From positions 1-48,536 of the forward strand of contig JAIXLO010000009.1 of the NCBI GenBank assembly GCA_026931325.1: a DNA stretch of 48,536 nt, in the 5' to 3' direction. The translations under genes and the position numbers were made by a program. The DNA comes from Chitinophagales bacterium. Lineage in GTDB: Bacteria; Bacteroidota; Bacteroidia; Chitinophagales; Chitinophagaceae. This document shows, piece after piece, positions 35,508 to 44,477 of this stretch (its first letter is position 1; each line of letters starts with the position of its first letter). The notes beneath the pieces were generated by a model that saw nothing but the letters and a program-made list of their open reading frames with translations, had not been told where the DNA came from and ran no database searches.

Positions 35508-35540
35508 TTTGGAAGTATTCATTTTTAAACAATACCTTTG
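35508..35540 (+). promoter_or_regulatory. Bacteroidota-type promoter of queA
   Basis: TTTG at 35508-35511 and TACCTTTG at 35533-35540 match the -33 and -7 boxes, with a 21-base spacer. The ATG of queA lies 39 bases downstream. Confidence 0.6.
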
Positions 35541-35579
35541 CAGCCTTTCATTATTCACTAAAATAAATCATGCCGTAAC

Positions 35580-36629
35580 ATGAAACTATCACAATTCAGG
35601 TACGACCTGCCCTTAAACCTTATTGCTCAAAACCCAACAAAAAGACGTGAAGACAGTCGTTTGTTAGTTGTAAATCGTAAAACAGGAGTTATGGAAAACA
35701 AGCATTTCTATAACATACTTGATTATTTTGACGATAAGGATGTTTTTGTTGTAAATAATACAAAAGTTTTTTCTGCTCGTATGTATGGACGAAAAGAAAA
35801 AACAGGTGCTAAAATTGAAGTATTCTTATTAAGAGAATTAAATGCTCAAAATCGTTTGTGGGATGTTATTGTAGATCCAGCTCGTAAAATACGTGTTGGC
35901 AATAAACTTTACTTTGGCGATAGCGAAGAGTTGGTTGCTGAAGTAATTGATAACACTACAAGTAGAGGAAGAACCATAAAATTTTTATGGGAAGGAGATG
36001 ATGCAAGCTTCAAAAAAATGTTAGAAAGTATGGGTGAAACTCCTTTGCCTAAATACATTAAACGTAAACCAGATGATGAAGATAAAGAACGTTATCAAAC
36101 CGTATATGCTAAATATGAAGGAGCAGTAGCAGCTCCAACTGCTGGTTTACACTTTAGTAAAGAACTTATTAAACGTTGTGAAATTAAAGGAATACGTTTT
36201 GCTGAAATTACACTACATACTGGATTAGGTACTTTTAGACCAATAGAAGTAGAAGATTTAAGCAAACATAAAATGGATGCAGAATATTATAACATTCCAG
36301 AAGAAGCTGTAAAAATTGTAAACAAAGCAAAAGAAACAGACCATAGAATTTGTGCAATTGGTACTACAACTATGAGAGCTTTAGAAACAAATTTTACTGC
36401 TCAAAAACTATTAAAACCAAGTGAAGGCTGGACAAATCACTTTATACACCCTCCTTATGATTTTAGTATAGCAGATAGTTTAGTAACAAACTTTCATTTA
36501 CCTAAAACCAGTTTATTAATTATGACTTGTGCTTTTGCAGGTTATGATTTAACAATGGAAGCTTATAAAAAAGCCATAAAAGATAAATACAGATTTTTCA
36601 GTTATGGCGATGCTTTATTAATTATATAA
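35580..36629 (+). CDS. queA: S-adenosylmethionine:tRNA ribosyltransferase-isomerase QueA
   Basis: QueA transfers and isomerises the ribosyl part of SAM onto preQ1 in tRNA to make epoxyqueuosine. The 349-aa protein is of normal length and starts [20 protein letters not shown], with [62 protein letters not shown] and [11 protein letters not shown]. An ATG-CCG-TAA mini-frame at 35570-35578 lies one base before the queA ATG at 35580, between promoter and start, and could affect initiation. The gene ends at a very long hairpin terminator. Confidence 0.97.
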   Translation: MKLSQFRYDLPLNLIAQNPTKRREDSRLLVVNRKTGVMENKHFYNILDYFDDKDVFVVNNTKVFSARMYGRKEKTGAKIEVFLLRELNAQNRLWDVIVDPARKIRVGNKLYFGDSEELVAEVIDNTTSRGRTIKFLWEGDDASFKKMLESMGETPLPKYIKRKPDDEDKERYQTVYAKYEGAVAAPTAGLHFSKELIKRCEIKGIRFAEITLHTGLGTFRPIEVEDLSKHKMDAEYYNIPEEAVKIVNKAKETDHRICAIGTTTMRALETNFTAQKLLKPSEGWTNHFIHPPYDFSIADSLVTNFHLPKTSLLIMTCAFAGYDLTMEAYKKAIKDKYRFFSYGDALLII

Positions 36630-36654
36630 GCATTATCAGAATATTTTATACAAA

Positions 36655-36695
36655 TTAAGAAAGCTGTTTTATGTAACATAAAACAGCTTTCTTAA
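36655..36695. terminator. Long bidirectional terminator after queA
   Basis: A perfect 19-bp stem, 36655-36673 with 36677-36695, encloses a 3-base loop (TAA). It lies 25 bases past the queA stop and 50 bases before the stop of the convergent gene at 36747. The A/T ends serve both strands. Confidence 0.85.
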
Positions 36696-36746
36696 TTATG
36701 TATGTTTTCAATCTCTTCTTAGTTCAAAATCCAAGAATTAGATTAT

Positions 36747-36950
36747 TTAAAATTTCTCTTCTTTCTTTTTCTTATTATCTCTTAATTTTTTAGCACCATA
36801 ACCTACACCTGCTGCTAATAGCAAAGTTAATCCTCCATCTACTGGTATATCATCTTCTGGTGGATCAAAATCATCTTGAGCTTTTACTGGCAAAGACAAT
36901 ACCATTAATAAAGACATAATACCTATCAATTTAAATAACTTGGTTTTCAT
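36747..36950 (-). CDS. Small exported protein with PID-CTERM-like sorting tail
   Basis: The 67-residue product from the ATG at 36950 has a signal peptide (MKTKLFKLIGIMSLLMVLSL, cleavage near VKAQ). A short acidic mature part (DDFDPPEDD) is followed by a tripartite C-terminus: IPVDGGLTLLLAAGVGYGAK, then a basic tail (KLRDNKKKKEEKF). This motif-helix-basic layout is like the PID-CTERM protein-sorting signals of Bacteroidota, which are thought to be processed and anchored by a membrane enzyme. Almost nothing remains as mature protein, so it may be mostly a sorting signal carrier. A TTG start at 36974 is less likely. Confidence 0.72.
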   Translation of the reverse strand: MKTKLFKLIGIMSLLMVLSLPVKAQDDFDPPEDDIPVDGGLTLLLAAGVGYGAKKLRDNKKKKEEKF

Positions 36951-37180
36951 AATAAGTAGTTTTATAAAGTTCAAACTTGGTGCGAAGATAAGTAAGAAAT
37001 TGTTTCAATTTATATTAAAATCAAATTTTTTTTCATTTAGTTTACCTAATTAAACTTTAAAATAGATATTATAAGTTTAAAAATAGTAAAAACAAATTGT
37101 TACGTCTATGAATAAATGGTATTAAATAACATCCCAAATTATTTTCCTTTATTTTGCACTACTTAAAAAAATATCATTGT

Positions 37181-38143
37181 ATGAAATGTTCTGATATACA
37201 AGTACTCAACGAAAAAGAAACACGTGCAGGCTTTGGTGATGGTGTATATGAAATAGGAAAAGAAAATTCAAATGTTGTAGTTTTAACTGCAGACCTTGCA
37301 GGCTCTATGAAAATTGGTTCTTTTATTAAAGAATTTCCAGAACGTTTTATACAAGTTGGTATTGCTGAAGCTAATATGATTGGTATTGCAGCAGGATTAA
37401 CTATTGGTGGTAAAATTCCTTACACAACCACTTTCGCTAATTTTAGTACAGGTCGTGTTTATGATCAAATAAGACAAAGTGTTGCATATAGCAATAAGAA
37501 TGTAAAAATTTGTGCAAGCCATGCTGGGCTTACATTAGGTGAAGATGGTGCTACTCACCAAATTTTAGAAGATATTGGTTTAATGAAAATGTTACCTGGC
37601 ATGACAGTTATTGTACCTTGCGATTATAACCAAACCAAAGCAGCAACAAAAGCAATAGCTTCTTATGAAGGGCCAGTATATTTACGTTTTGGTCGTCCTA
37701 AATGGGCAAACTTTACTAAAGAAGATGGTAGTGATTTTATTATAGGTAAAGCACAACAATTAAGTGAAGGAAATGATGTAAGTATTTTTGCTTGTGGACA
37801 CATGGTTTGGAAAGCTATTGAAGCAGGTAAAATTTTAGAAGAAAAAGGTTATACAGTAGAAGTAATAAATATTCATACCATAAAGCCAATAGATACAGAA
37901 GCTGTTCTTAATTCTATTAAAAAAACAAAATGTGCTGTAACAGTAGAAGAGCATAATATAATTGGAGGCTTAGGTGATAGTATAGCACAAATTGCTGCAA
38001 CACATTTTCCTATTCCTATTGAATATATAGGTACAAAAGATACTTTTGGCGAAAGTGGTAAACCATTAGAACTACTAAAAAAATATGGTTTAGATACACC
38101 ATTTATAGTAAATGCAGCAGAAAGAGTAATGAAAAGAAAGTAG
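37181..38143 (+). CDS. Transketolase, C-terminal subunit
   Basis: In many Bacteroidota transketolase is split in two genes. This product (320 aa from the ATG at 37181) matches the C-terminal half: VVLTADLAGSMKIGSFIKEFPERFIQVGIAEANMIGIAAGLTIGG contains the pyrimidine-binding region with its conserved glutamate, followed by GEDGATHQILEDIGLMKMLPGM and a C-terminal domain (AVTVEEHNIIGGLGDSIAQ). It would act in the non-oxidative pentose phosphate pathway with the thiamine-diphosphate-binding N-terminal subunit. That subunit is not next to it; the upstream neighbour is the PID-CTERM-like gene. Other dehydrogenase-like halves are possible but less likely. An upstream TTG at 37154 lies within the promoter region. 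Confidence 0.88.
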   Translation: MKCSDIQVLNEKETRAGFGDGVYEIGKENSNVVVLTADLAGSMKIGSFIKEFPERFIQVGIAEANMIGIAAGLTIGGKIPYTTTFANFSTGRVYDQIRQSVAYSNKNVKICASHAGLTLGEDGATHQILEDIGLMKMLPGMTVIVPCDYNQTKAATKAIASYEGPVYLRFGRPKWANFTKEDGSDFIIGKAQQLSEGNDVSIFACGHMVWKAIEAGKILEEKGYTVEVINIHTIKPIDTEAVLNSIKKTKCAVTVEEHNIIGGLGDSIAQIAATHFPIPIEYIGTKDTFGESGKPLELLKKYGLDTPFIVNAAERVMKRK

Positions 38144-38277
38144 AATTTTTTTTAAAAAATTGAAAAGAAGATTTTTCTATTAAGTAATCTTTTTACATAA
38201 TACATTCTATTTTCTGTTATTCTATAATTATTACAATATTAAAGAACATATACAGCCTGAAAAATACTTAATTCTAT

Positions 38278-39327
38278 ATGAGGAATGTTCTTATAGATAT
38301 GCATAGATTAAAACATAATCCATATAATGGGTTATATACTTTTTCTGAAAACTTAGGCAATGCATTGGTAAAAAATAATCCAAACGATTTGCAATTATAT
38401 TTTTATTCACCCAAAGAAAAGTTTGGTATATTTGGAGAAAAAGAATCTTATGTTCCACATCATTCAAAAGATAAGTTTTACATGTTTGGAACAAATAAGT
38501 ATGATGTTTGGCATATAACTACTCAAATATCTTGGTATAAGCCATTTAATAAAAAAACTAAAATAATTTATACCATTCACGACCTCAATTTTTTGATAGA
38601 AGATAAAGAAAATTTTAAAAGAAATAAAAGGTTATTAAAACTCATTCAATCTCGTATTAACAGAGCTCATTTTATTACGGCAATTTCTCAATACACTATG
38701 AATTGTATTGAAGATCATTTACAATTACACAATAAGCCAAGAGCTATAATATACAATGGTTGCAATATTGCAGTCAATAAAAATATAAATGCAACAAAGT
38801 ATAAACCATCAGTTCCTTTTTTATTTAGTATTGGATTAGTACAACCACGAAAAAATTTTCACGTTTTACCTGCTTTACTAAAAAATAATAATATGGAATT
38901 AATAATTGCAGGATTAAATAATTTTAGTTATAAAGATGAAGTATTGGCTGCTGCAAAAAAATTTGGTGTTGAAAATAGGGTTATACTTATTGGTCCAGTT
39001 GATAATGATGAAAAACAATGGTACTATAAAAATTGCGAAGCTTTTGTTTTTCCATCTTATGCTGAAGGTTTTGGATTACCTGTAATAGAAGCAATGTATT
39101 ATGGTAAACCTGTGTTTTTATCTAAGCTTGCAAGCTTACCTGAAATAGGAGGAAAATGTGCCTACTATTTTGATAATTTTGAACCAACTATAATGCAAAA
39201 AAACTTTGAAGATGGCATGAATGACTATTATTTAAGAAATCCTCAAAAAGAAATTATACAACAAGCAGAAAAATTTAATTGGAATGATGTAGCTAAACAA
39301 TACATCAATATTTACCAAACAATATAA
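38278..39327 (+). CDS. Glycosyltransferase, GT4-type (family 1)
   Basis: A GT-B-fold glycosyltransferase that retains anomeric configuration. The C-terminal half has the nucleotide-sugar-binding region with the EX7E motif in FPSYAEGFGLPVIEAMYYGKPVFLS, preceded by FSIGLVQPRKNFHVLPALL and ELIIAGLNN. The N-terminal half includes IIYTIHDLNFL. The length of 349 aa is typical. The sugar and acceptor are unknown. The gene starts at an ATG at 38278 and ends 3 bases before the GT2 gene, so the two are very probably cotranscribed and act in one surface glycan pathway. Confidence 0.9.
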   Translation: MRNVLIDMHRLKHNPYNGLYTFSENLGNALVKNNPNDLQLYFYSPKEKFGIFGEKESYVPHHSKDKFYMFGTNKYDVWHITTQISWYKPFNKKTKIIYTIHDLNFLIEDKENFKRNKRLLKLIQSRINRAHFITAISQYTMNCIEDHLQLHNKPRAIIYNGCNIAVNKNINATKYKPSVPFLFSIGLVQPRKNFHVLPALLKNNNMELIIAGLNNFSYKDEVLAAAKKFGVENRVILIGPVDNDEKQWYYKNCEAFVFPSYAEGFGLPVIEAMYYGKPVFLSKLASLPEIGGKCAYYFDNFEPTIMQKNFEDGMNDYYLRNPQKEIIQQAEKFNWNDVAKQYINIYQTI

Positions 39328-39330
39328 TTT

Positions 39331-40245
39331 ATGAACTATCCTCTTATATCAATTGTTTTATGTACTTATAATGGGGAGAAATTTTTACTTCAACAACTTC
39401 AATCTTTATTTGAACAAACTTATCCAAACATTGAAATTATTATTTCTGATGATGCCTCTACTGATAATACAATTTCCATTTTAAAAGAAATGCAAAACAG
39501 ACAAAATGTAAAAGTTGTTTTTCAAAAACAAAATATTGGAGCTGTAAAAAATTTTGAATTGGTTATTTCACTTGCTCAAGGTGATTATATTGCTTTTTGC
39601 GACCAAGATGATATTTGGTTGTCTAATAAAATAGAAATACTATATAAAAATATTGGCACTTCTTCACTAATATATTGTGATAGTTTATTGATAGATGAAA
39701 ATAACAATAGCCTACATAAAAAACTTTCTGGTTTAAGAAAAATGTATAGTGGCACAGACACTAAGGGTTTTATTTTTAGCAACACAGTTTGGGGTCATGC
39801 AGCTATGATAAAAAAAGAATTATTATCTAAAGCATTACCAATTCCTGCACAAACACCACACGATATTTGGATGGCCGTTAAAGCTGCTGTTAATGGTGGC
39901 ATAAAATATTTAGATGAAGTGCTTACTCATTATAGACAACATAGCAATACTGTAACTACTACAATTACAGTAAAAGCAAAAACCAGGAAAAAACAAATTC
40001 GTTACAATGATTTTATAAATAAACTTTATTGGATTGGTTTATTAAAACAAAATGCACCTTCTCAAGAGTTTGATTTTTATAATAAACTGTATGCACTTTA
40101 TAGTTTAAAGGAAAAAGGAAATTTTGTTTGGACCTTATTCTTCTTTATGATAAAACACAGAAAGTCATTATTTGCTTTTACTAGAAAAAAATTCTTTAGC
40201 CAACTAATTGAAATTAGAAAACAATGCAGAGGAGAGGTTGCCTAA
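39331..40245 (+). CDS. Glycosyltransferase family 2
   Basis: A GT-A-fold inverting glycosyltransferase: ISIVLCTYNGEKFLLQQL, IIISDDASTDNTI (the nucleotide-binding DDAS) and FCDQDDIWLSNKIE carry the metal- and substrate-binding aspartates. The later part (GHAAMIKKELL, TPHDIWMAVKAAV, HYRQHSNTVT) resembles the rhamnosyltransferase-like branch that builds polysaccharide O-chains. No transmembrane helix stands out, though FVWTLFFFMIKHRK near the end could associate with the membrane. It follows the GT4 gene by 3 bases. Its stop overlaps the stop of the convergent methyltransferase gene by 4 bases. Confidence 0.9.
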   Translation: MNYPLISIVLCTYNGEKFLLQQLQSLFEQTYPNIEIIISDDASTDNTISILKEMQNRQNVKVVFQKQNIGAVKNFELVISLAQGDYIAFCDQDDIWLSNKIEILYKNIGTSSLIYCDSLLIDENNNSLHKKLSGLRKMYSGTDTKGFIFSNTVWGHAAMIKKELLSKALPIPAQTPHDIWMAVKAAVNGGIKYLDEVLTHYRQHSNTVTTTITVKAKTRKKQIRYNDFINKLYWIGLLKQNAPSQEFDFYNKLYALYSLKEKGNFVWTLFFFMIKHRKSLFAFTRKKFFSQLIEIRKQCRGEVA

Positions 40246-41204
40246 GCTTTTCTTAAATAAATAGCTGCTGTATCGCCATTATTATTCTTATTTTCTTTTG
40301 CAATTTCTTTTCTCATTCTTTTAATATCTTCTTTAGAATAATTACTTTTTTCTTGATTTATCATGTGGCTATTTGGATGATGTAAATACATTCCTTTTGT
40401 ATATTGTTCACTACTCCATATTACATAATCTCCACTATCATAAATAAATTTCTCTACTACAAATCCACTTTTTTCAACTAATAATCTCATTCCTTTTTCA
40501 GAAGGAATAAATATATGCCTTGGAGCATCAATGCCACACCAAAACTCACCAAATCTTTTCCAACCATAATTACCCATTATTGGAATTCTAATTAAAAGTT
40601 TTCCATCAATATTTAGTAACTCATAAATTCTTTTTAAAACTTTTATAGGTTCTGTCATGTGTTCTAAAGAATGATGCATCATTATTGTATCAAACTTTTG
40701 ATCAATTTCATAAATGTCTTTCTTTAAAACTTTTATTGCTCCATAATCTTTACTATCATTAATAAAAGGATCTATTCCTGTAAGGTTAGTATATCCGACC
40801 TGAAAAAGTTTAGTTAGCAAACTTCCATTGCCTGTTCCTATATCCAAAATAGCATCATCATATTGTGTATTAGTATTTTTCATCCACTCATAATAATCTG
40901 GCATTTTATAACCAATGCTTAATAAACTACCAACCAATGGATTTTTTCCAAATAATAAATAAGATGCTTTAATTTTTCTTAATAAATCTGCTTTCTTTCT
41001 TACGTTTAATCCTAAATTAAAAGAATAATAATTTTCATTAGGATAATACTTACCCAAATTCTCAGGAATATTTACTATTTGCATACTACCACAATTACCA
41101 CATAATTGGTATAAAAAAGTTTCATCTAAACCTAATTGCAATTCTTTAATAGTATATTCTTTATTGTTTTCAGAGTTATTGCAGATAATACAATTTGATG
41201 CCAT
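40242..41204 (-). CDS. Class I SAM-dependent methyltransferase with N-terminal zinc ribbon
   Basis: Two CxxC pairs at C5/C8 and C35/C38 (NCIICNN...LCGNCG) form a probable zinc ribbon. A Rossmann methyltransferase domain follows with the SAM-binding AILDIGTGNGSLL, the acidic GIDPFI and the post-motif TIMMHHSLEHMTEP. Such fusions are common among enzymes that methylate sugars or lipids in polysaccharide clusters, which fits the adjacent glycosyltransferases on the opposite strand. The exact substrate is unknown. The length is 320 aa, starting at an ATG at 41204. Confidence 0.88.
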   Translation of the reverse strand: MASNCIICNNSENNKEYTIKELQLGLDETFLYQLCGNCGSMQIVNIPENLGKYYPNENYYSFNLGLNVRKKADLLRKIKASYLLFGKNPLVGSLLSIGYKMPDYYEWMKNTNTQYDDAILDIGTGNGSLLTKLFQVGYTNLTGIDPFINDSKDYGAIKVLKKDIYEIDQKFDTIMMHHSLEHMTEPIKVLKRIYELLNIDGKLLIRIPIMGNYGWKRFGEFWCGIDAPRHIFIPSEKGMRLLVEKSGFVVEKFIYDSGDYVIWSSEQYTKGMYLHHPNSHMINQEKSNYSKEDIKRMRKEIAKENKNNNGDTAAIYLRKA

Positions 41205-41440
41205 AATAAATAAGTTATTCTAATAGATATGAAATTGTTGCCTTTATATTCAAAGGTAATCTTAAAGCATAATTTAGATAATAATATTTTTCAATTAGCT
41301 TAAAGAATTCAATCAATTAAATGTAAAATAGTAAGAACTATAAACTCTGTAACAATTCTAATTTTTCTATAAAAAGTTGTTTAATTATATTACAAAATTA
41401 TTTTAATGTACTTTGCACTACTAAATAACAATTTCACTGA

Positions 41441-43264
41441 ATGAAAACTTTTTTTAGATTATTAAGTTTTTCAAAACCTTATCATCATTATGTACCTGAG
41501 TACATTGTTTATATATTTCTTTACATCATTTTCGGATTAGTAAATTTTAGTTTATTAGCTCCTTTATTAGATGTTTTATTTAACAATAATTTTCCTGTAA
41601 TTGAACATGCTCCTCATTTTTCATTAAGTGCTGGTTTCTTTAAAGATTACTTCTATTTTATTTTAAATAAGTATATACAAAGCAGTGGAAAATTTGGTGT
41701 GCTTGTTTATGTATGTGCTATCATTTTTATTTCTATTTTTTTGAAAAATTTATTTGGCTATTTAAGTCAGAAAGTTTTAACAAGAATGAGGGTAAACCTT
41801 TTAAGAAAGTTAAGAAGTCAATTATTTTTTCAATATAGCCATCAATCACTTTCTTTTTTTCATAAAGAAAAAAAAGGAGATTTATTATCATCTTTTAGTA
41901 GTGATGTAGTAGAAGTGGAAGGTTCTGTAGTTAATTCAATTCAAATAATTTTCAGAGACCCTTTAGTTATCTTATCTACTTTTGCAATGTTATTTTATAT
42001 TTCAGCAAAGCTTACCTTTTTTACACTTTTATTTTTTCCAATATCTGGCTTCATTATTTCTAATCTAACTACTAAACTTAGAAAAAAATCGCACGAAAAT
42101 CAAACGTTAATTGGTGTTTTATTAAACATGGCAGAAGAAGCAATTTCTGGTATCAGAATTATTAAAGGGTTTGGTGCAGAAAAAGTTGTTACAAAAAAGT
42201 TTGATACAACTAATAACTCTTTAACCAAAACTTTAAAAACAATAACCAATCAAAAAGAACTAGCTTCTCCAATTTCAGAAGTTTTGGGAGTTACTGTTGT
42301 ATTAGTAATTATAGTGTATGGTGGTCATTTAATTCTTGATGGTACAAGTGGTATAACTGCTGCTGCATTTATAGCTTACATAGCTTTTTATTTTCAAATT
42401 ATTGCTCCAGCAAAAAACATTGTTAATGCTGTTGCAGCTTTGCAAAGAGGGCTTGCTGCTGGTGAGCGTGTTTTAAGAATAATTGATAGTAAACAAGTAA
42501 TTACAGAAAAAGAAAATGCAATAGAAAAAAAATCTTTTAATGATAAAGTTGAATTTAAAAATGTAAGTTTTGCATATAATGAGGAAGTTGTAATAAACAA
42601 AGTAAACTTCACCATTGAAAAAGGAAAAACTATTGCATTAGTTGGTGAAAGTGGTGCAGGAAAATCTACTTTATCCGATTTAATTCCACGTTTTTATGAT
42701 GTAACAAGTGGTGCTATTTTAATTGATGGAATTGATATTAAAGATTTAACACTTAAAAGCCTTCGTTCTCAAATTGCTATTGTATCGCAAGAAGCTATTT
42801 TATTTAATGATACAGTTTTAAACAACATAGCTTTTGGTGCAGAAGTAATAGATAAAGAAGCAGCTATACAAGCTGCAAAAATTGCTAATGCTCATAATTT
42901 TATTATGGAACTTGATAATGGCTATGAAACTACTATTGGTGATAGAGGTATGAGATTAAGTGGGGGACAAAGACAAAGGCTTACCATTGCAAGGGCAGTG
43001 TATAAAAATGCACCAATATTAATTTTAGATGAAGCTACCAGTGCATTAGATACAGAAAGTGAACGCCTTGTACAAGAAGCTATTGATAATATGATGAAGA
43101 ATAGAACTTCTTTAATTATTGCACATAGACTTAGCACTATTCGTCATTCAGATGAAATTATTGTAATGCAAAAAGGGCAAATTGCAGAAAGAGGAACACA
43201 TGAAGAACTTATTGCTAAAGATGGTATTTATAGTAAGTTAGTAAGAATGCAAGAGTTGAAATAA
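41441..43264 (+). CDS. ABC exporter, MsbA-like fused permease and ATPase
   Basis: A half-transporter with an N-terminal six-helix exporter domain (hydrophobic segments to about residue 330) and a C-terminal ATPase: Walker A GESGAGKST at about 402-410, Q-loop IAIVSQEAILFND, signature LSGGQRQR at about 506, Walker B ILILDEATSALD at about 527, and switch IAHRLSTIRH. The 607-aa length and layout match MsbA-type lipid flippases and related multidrug exporters. Next to the glycosyltransferases, export of a lipid-linked sugar or lipid A precursor is plausible. It starts at an ATG at 41441, about 26 bases after a TACTTTGC box. Confidence 0.92.
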   Translation: MKTFFRLLSFSKPYHHYVPEYIVYIFLYIIFGLVNFSLLAPLLDVLFNNNFPVIEHAPHFSLSAGFFKDYFYFILNKYIQSSGKFGVLVYVCAIIFISIFLKNLFGYLSQKVLTRMRVNLLRKLRSQLFFQYSHQSLSFFHKEKKGDLLSSFSSDVVEVEGSVVNSIQIIFRDPLVILSTFAMLFYISAKLTFFTLLFFPISGFIISNLTTKLRKKSHENQTLIGVLLNMAEEAISGIRIIKGFGAEKVVTKKFDTTNNSLTKTLKTITNQKELASPISEVLGVTVVLVIIVYGGHLILDGTSGITAAAFIAYIAFYFQIIAPAKNIVNAVAALQRGLAAGERVLRIIDSKQVITEKENAIEKKSFNDKVEFKNVSFAYNEEVVINKVNFTIEKGKTIALVGESGAGKSTLSDLIPRFYDVTSGAILIDGIDIKDLTLKSLRSQIAIVSQEAILFNDTVLNNIAFGAEVIDKEAAIQAAKIANAHNFIMELDNGYETTIGDRGMRLSGGQRQRLTIARAVYKNAPILILDEATSALDTESERLVQEAIDNMMKNRTSLIIAHRLSTIRHSDEIIVMQKGQIAERGTHEELIAKDGIYSKLVRMQELK

Positions 43265-43296
43265 AAAAAGAGGCCTGCTCTAAAAAGAGCTGGCCG
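43263..43296 (-). terminator. Terminator of the ECF sigma operon
   Basis: GGCC-T-GCTCT (43272-43281) pairs with AGAGC-T-GGCC (43286-43295), a 9-pair stem with one T-T mismatch and an AAAA loop. On the minus strand it lies about 50 bases past the stop at 43343 and ends in CTCTTTTTTAT. It is notably GC-rich. Confidence 0.7.
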
Positions 43297-43342
43297 TTGC
43301 TAACCTATGAAAAACACCTATATAAAATAGTTCTCAAAAGTA

Positions 43343-43741
43343 TTACTTTTTATTAATCTTTTGCTTTTGTTGCATTCTTTTTCTTATTTCTTTTTGCATG
43401 GCTGTTAAAAAATCCTGTTCAGCTTTATAAACTAAGTTCACACGGGAATCATCTTTTAAAACTTTTTTAAACTCAGGTTTATATTTCTTTTTAATATTTA
43501 AAACTTCTTCTTGATATTGTAATTCATCACTCATAAAATCTTGTCTAGCTTTTTTTATTTCTTCAAAATACCTATTATAAATAGGCCAAAAACTTTGTGC
43601 TTCTTCTGGTGTAAGTTTTACAACCTGTGTTATATATGCAATTTTAAGAGCTTGAATTCTCTCACCACGTTTTCCTGCTTGTGCAGAAATACCTGATATT
43701 GTTCCTACAAATATCATTAAAAATAAAATTCGTTTAAGCAT
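43343..43741 (-). CDS. Small periplasmic protein of the ECF operon
   Basis: A signal peptide (MLKRILFLMIFVGTISGISA) precedes about 110 strongly helical, charged residues with the motif VVKLTPEEAQSFWPIYNRYFEE, seen in many small exported proteins of Bacteroidota encoded after ECF sigma and anti-sigma genes. The pattern recalls the Spy/CpxP-type helical envelope proteins but I cannot assign it firmly. As the last gene of the sigma operon, 56 bases after the anti-sigma-like gene, it may report or buffer the envelope signal. It ends Lys-rich (MQQKQKINKK). Confidence 0.75.
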   Translation of the reverse strand: MLKRILFLMIFVGTISGISAQAGKRGERIQALKIAYITQVVKLTPEEAQSFWPIYNRYFEEIKKARQDFMSDELQYQEEVLNIKKKYKPEFKKVLKDDSRVNLVYKAEQDFLTAMQKEIRKRMQQKQKINKK

Positions 43742-43797
43742 GTTTGTATAATTTATATTCCTTTAATAAAATTTTCGTCTGTTTTAGTTTGGCTATT

Positions 43798-44442
43798 TTA
43801 ATAAAAAATTAATTCGTCTGTATCTAATCCTTGAAATAAATCAGCAATATTATCTTCTTCATTAAGTGAAGCGTATGATACAGTATTATTTGTTTTTAAA
43901 TAATCATTTAATTCATCATCCGTTGTTTTTGCAAATTCTTTTTGTAAGTTTAATGTGTTAAGGTTTTTCATAAAATTAATACTGCTTACTAATGCAATAC
44001 TTGCAAATACAGCAGCTACAGCATATTGCATCCATCTTTTTATTCTCTTTCTTTCTGAATGATTATTAGATATAGTTTTATTAATTTCTATTTTATCAAA
44101 ATAATTTTCTGGGACAGAATAAACTTGTTTTTTAGAAATTGTATTTAACAATGGAGCTACTTCATTTAACTCATTGTCTATTTCAGAATTACTTGACTGT
44201 TGGTTTGTAGCAAGATTTAAAATTTTTTGAGGAAACTCTGTAAAATAACCATTAGGGATATTAAAAGGAGTTTCATAACCCTTAGATAATAAAGTTGAAT
44301 TAGCTTTAACAACTGATATAATTTGTTGAGGAAAGTTTATAAAATAGTTATCAGGAATATTATAAATATTATTCTTAGTTAAAGCTGCTATAACAGATGA
44401 AACTTCTTTTAATTCTTCTTGTATGATTTTGTTATAATTCAT
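43798..44442 (-). CDS. Anti-sigma-factor-like membrane protein with repeated NYF motifs
   Basis: A 214-residue protein with one transmembrane helix at about 139-158 (AVAAVFASIALVSSINFM), a cytoplasmic-side N-terminal part and an acidic C-terminus. The N-terminal part contains three related motifs: YNIPDNYFINFPQQI, FNIPNGYFTEFPQKI and YSVPENYFDKIE, each preceded by a helical LKEV/LNEV or related stretch. The position directly after the ECF sigma gene and the single helix suggest an anti-sigma factor. No zinc-binding ZAS motif (HxxxCxxC) is present, so the assignment rests on context. Confidence 0.7.
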   Translation of the reverse strand: MNYNKIIQEELKEVSSVIAALTKNNIYNIPDNYFINFPQQIISVVKANSTLLSKGYETPFNIPNGYFTEFPQKILNLATNQQSSNSEIDNELNEVAPLLNTISKKQVYSVPENYFDKIEINKTISNNHSERKRIKRWMQYAVAAVFASIALVSSINFMKNLNTLNLQKEFAKTTDDELNDYLKTNNTVSYASLNEEDNIADLFQGLDTDELIFY

Positions 44443-44477
44443 AATTATTTAATAAGACTAATAAAATTGTTTATAGT

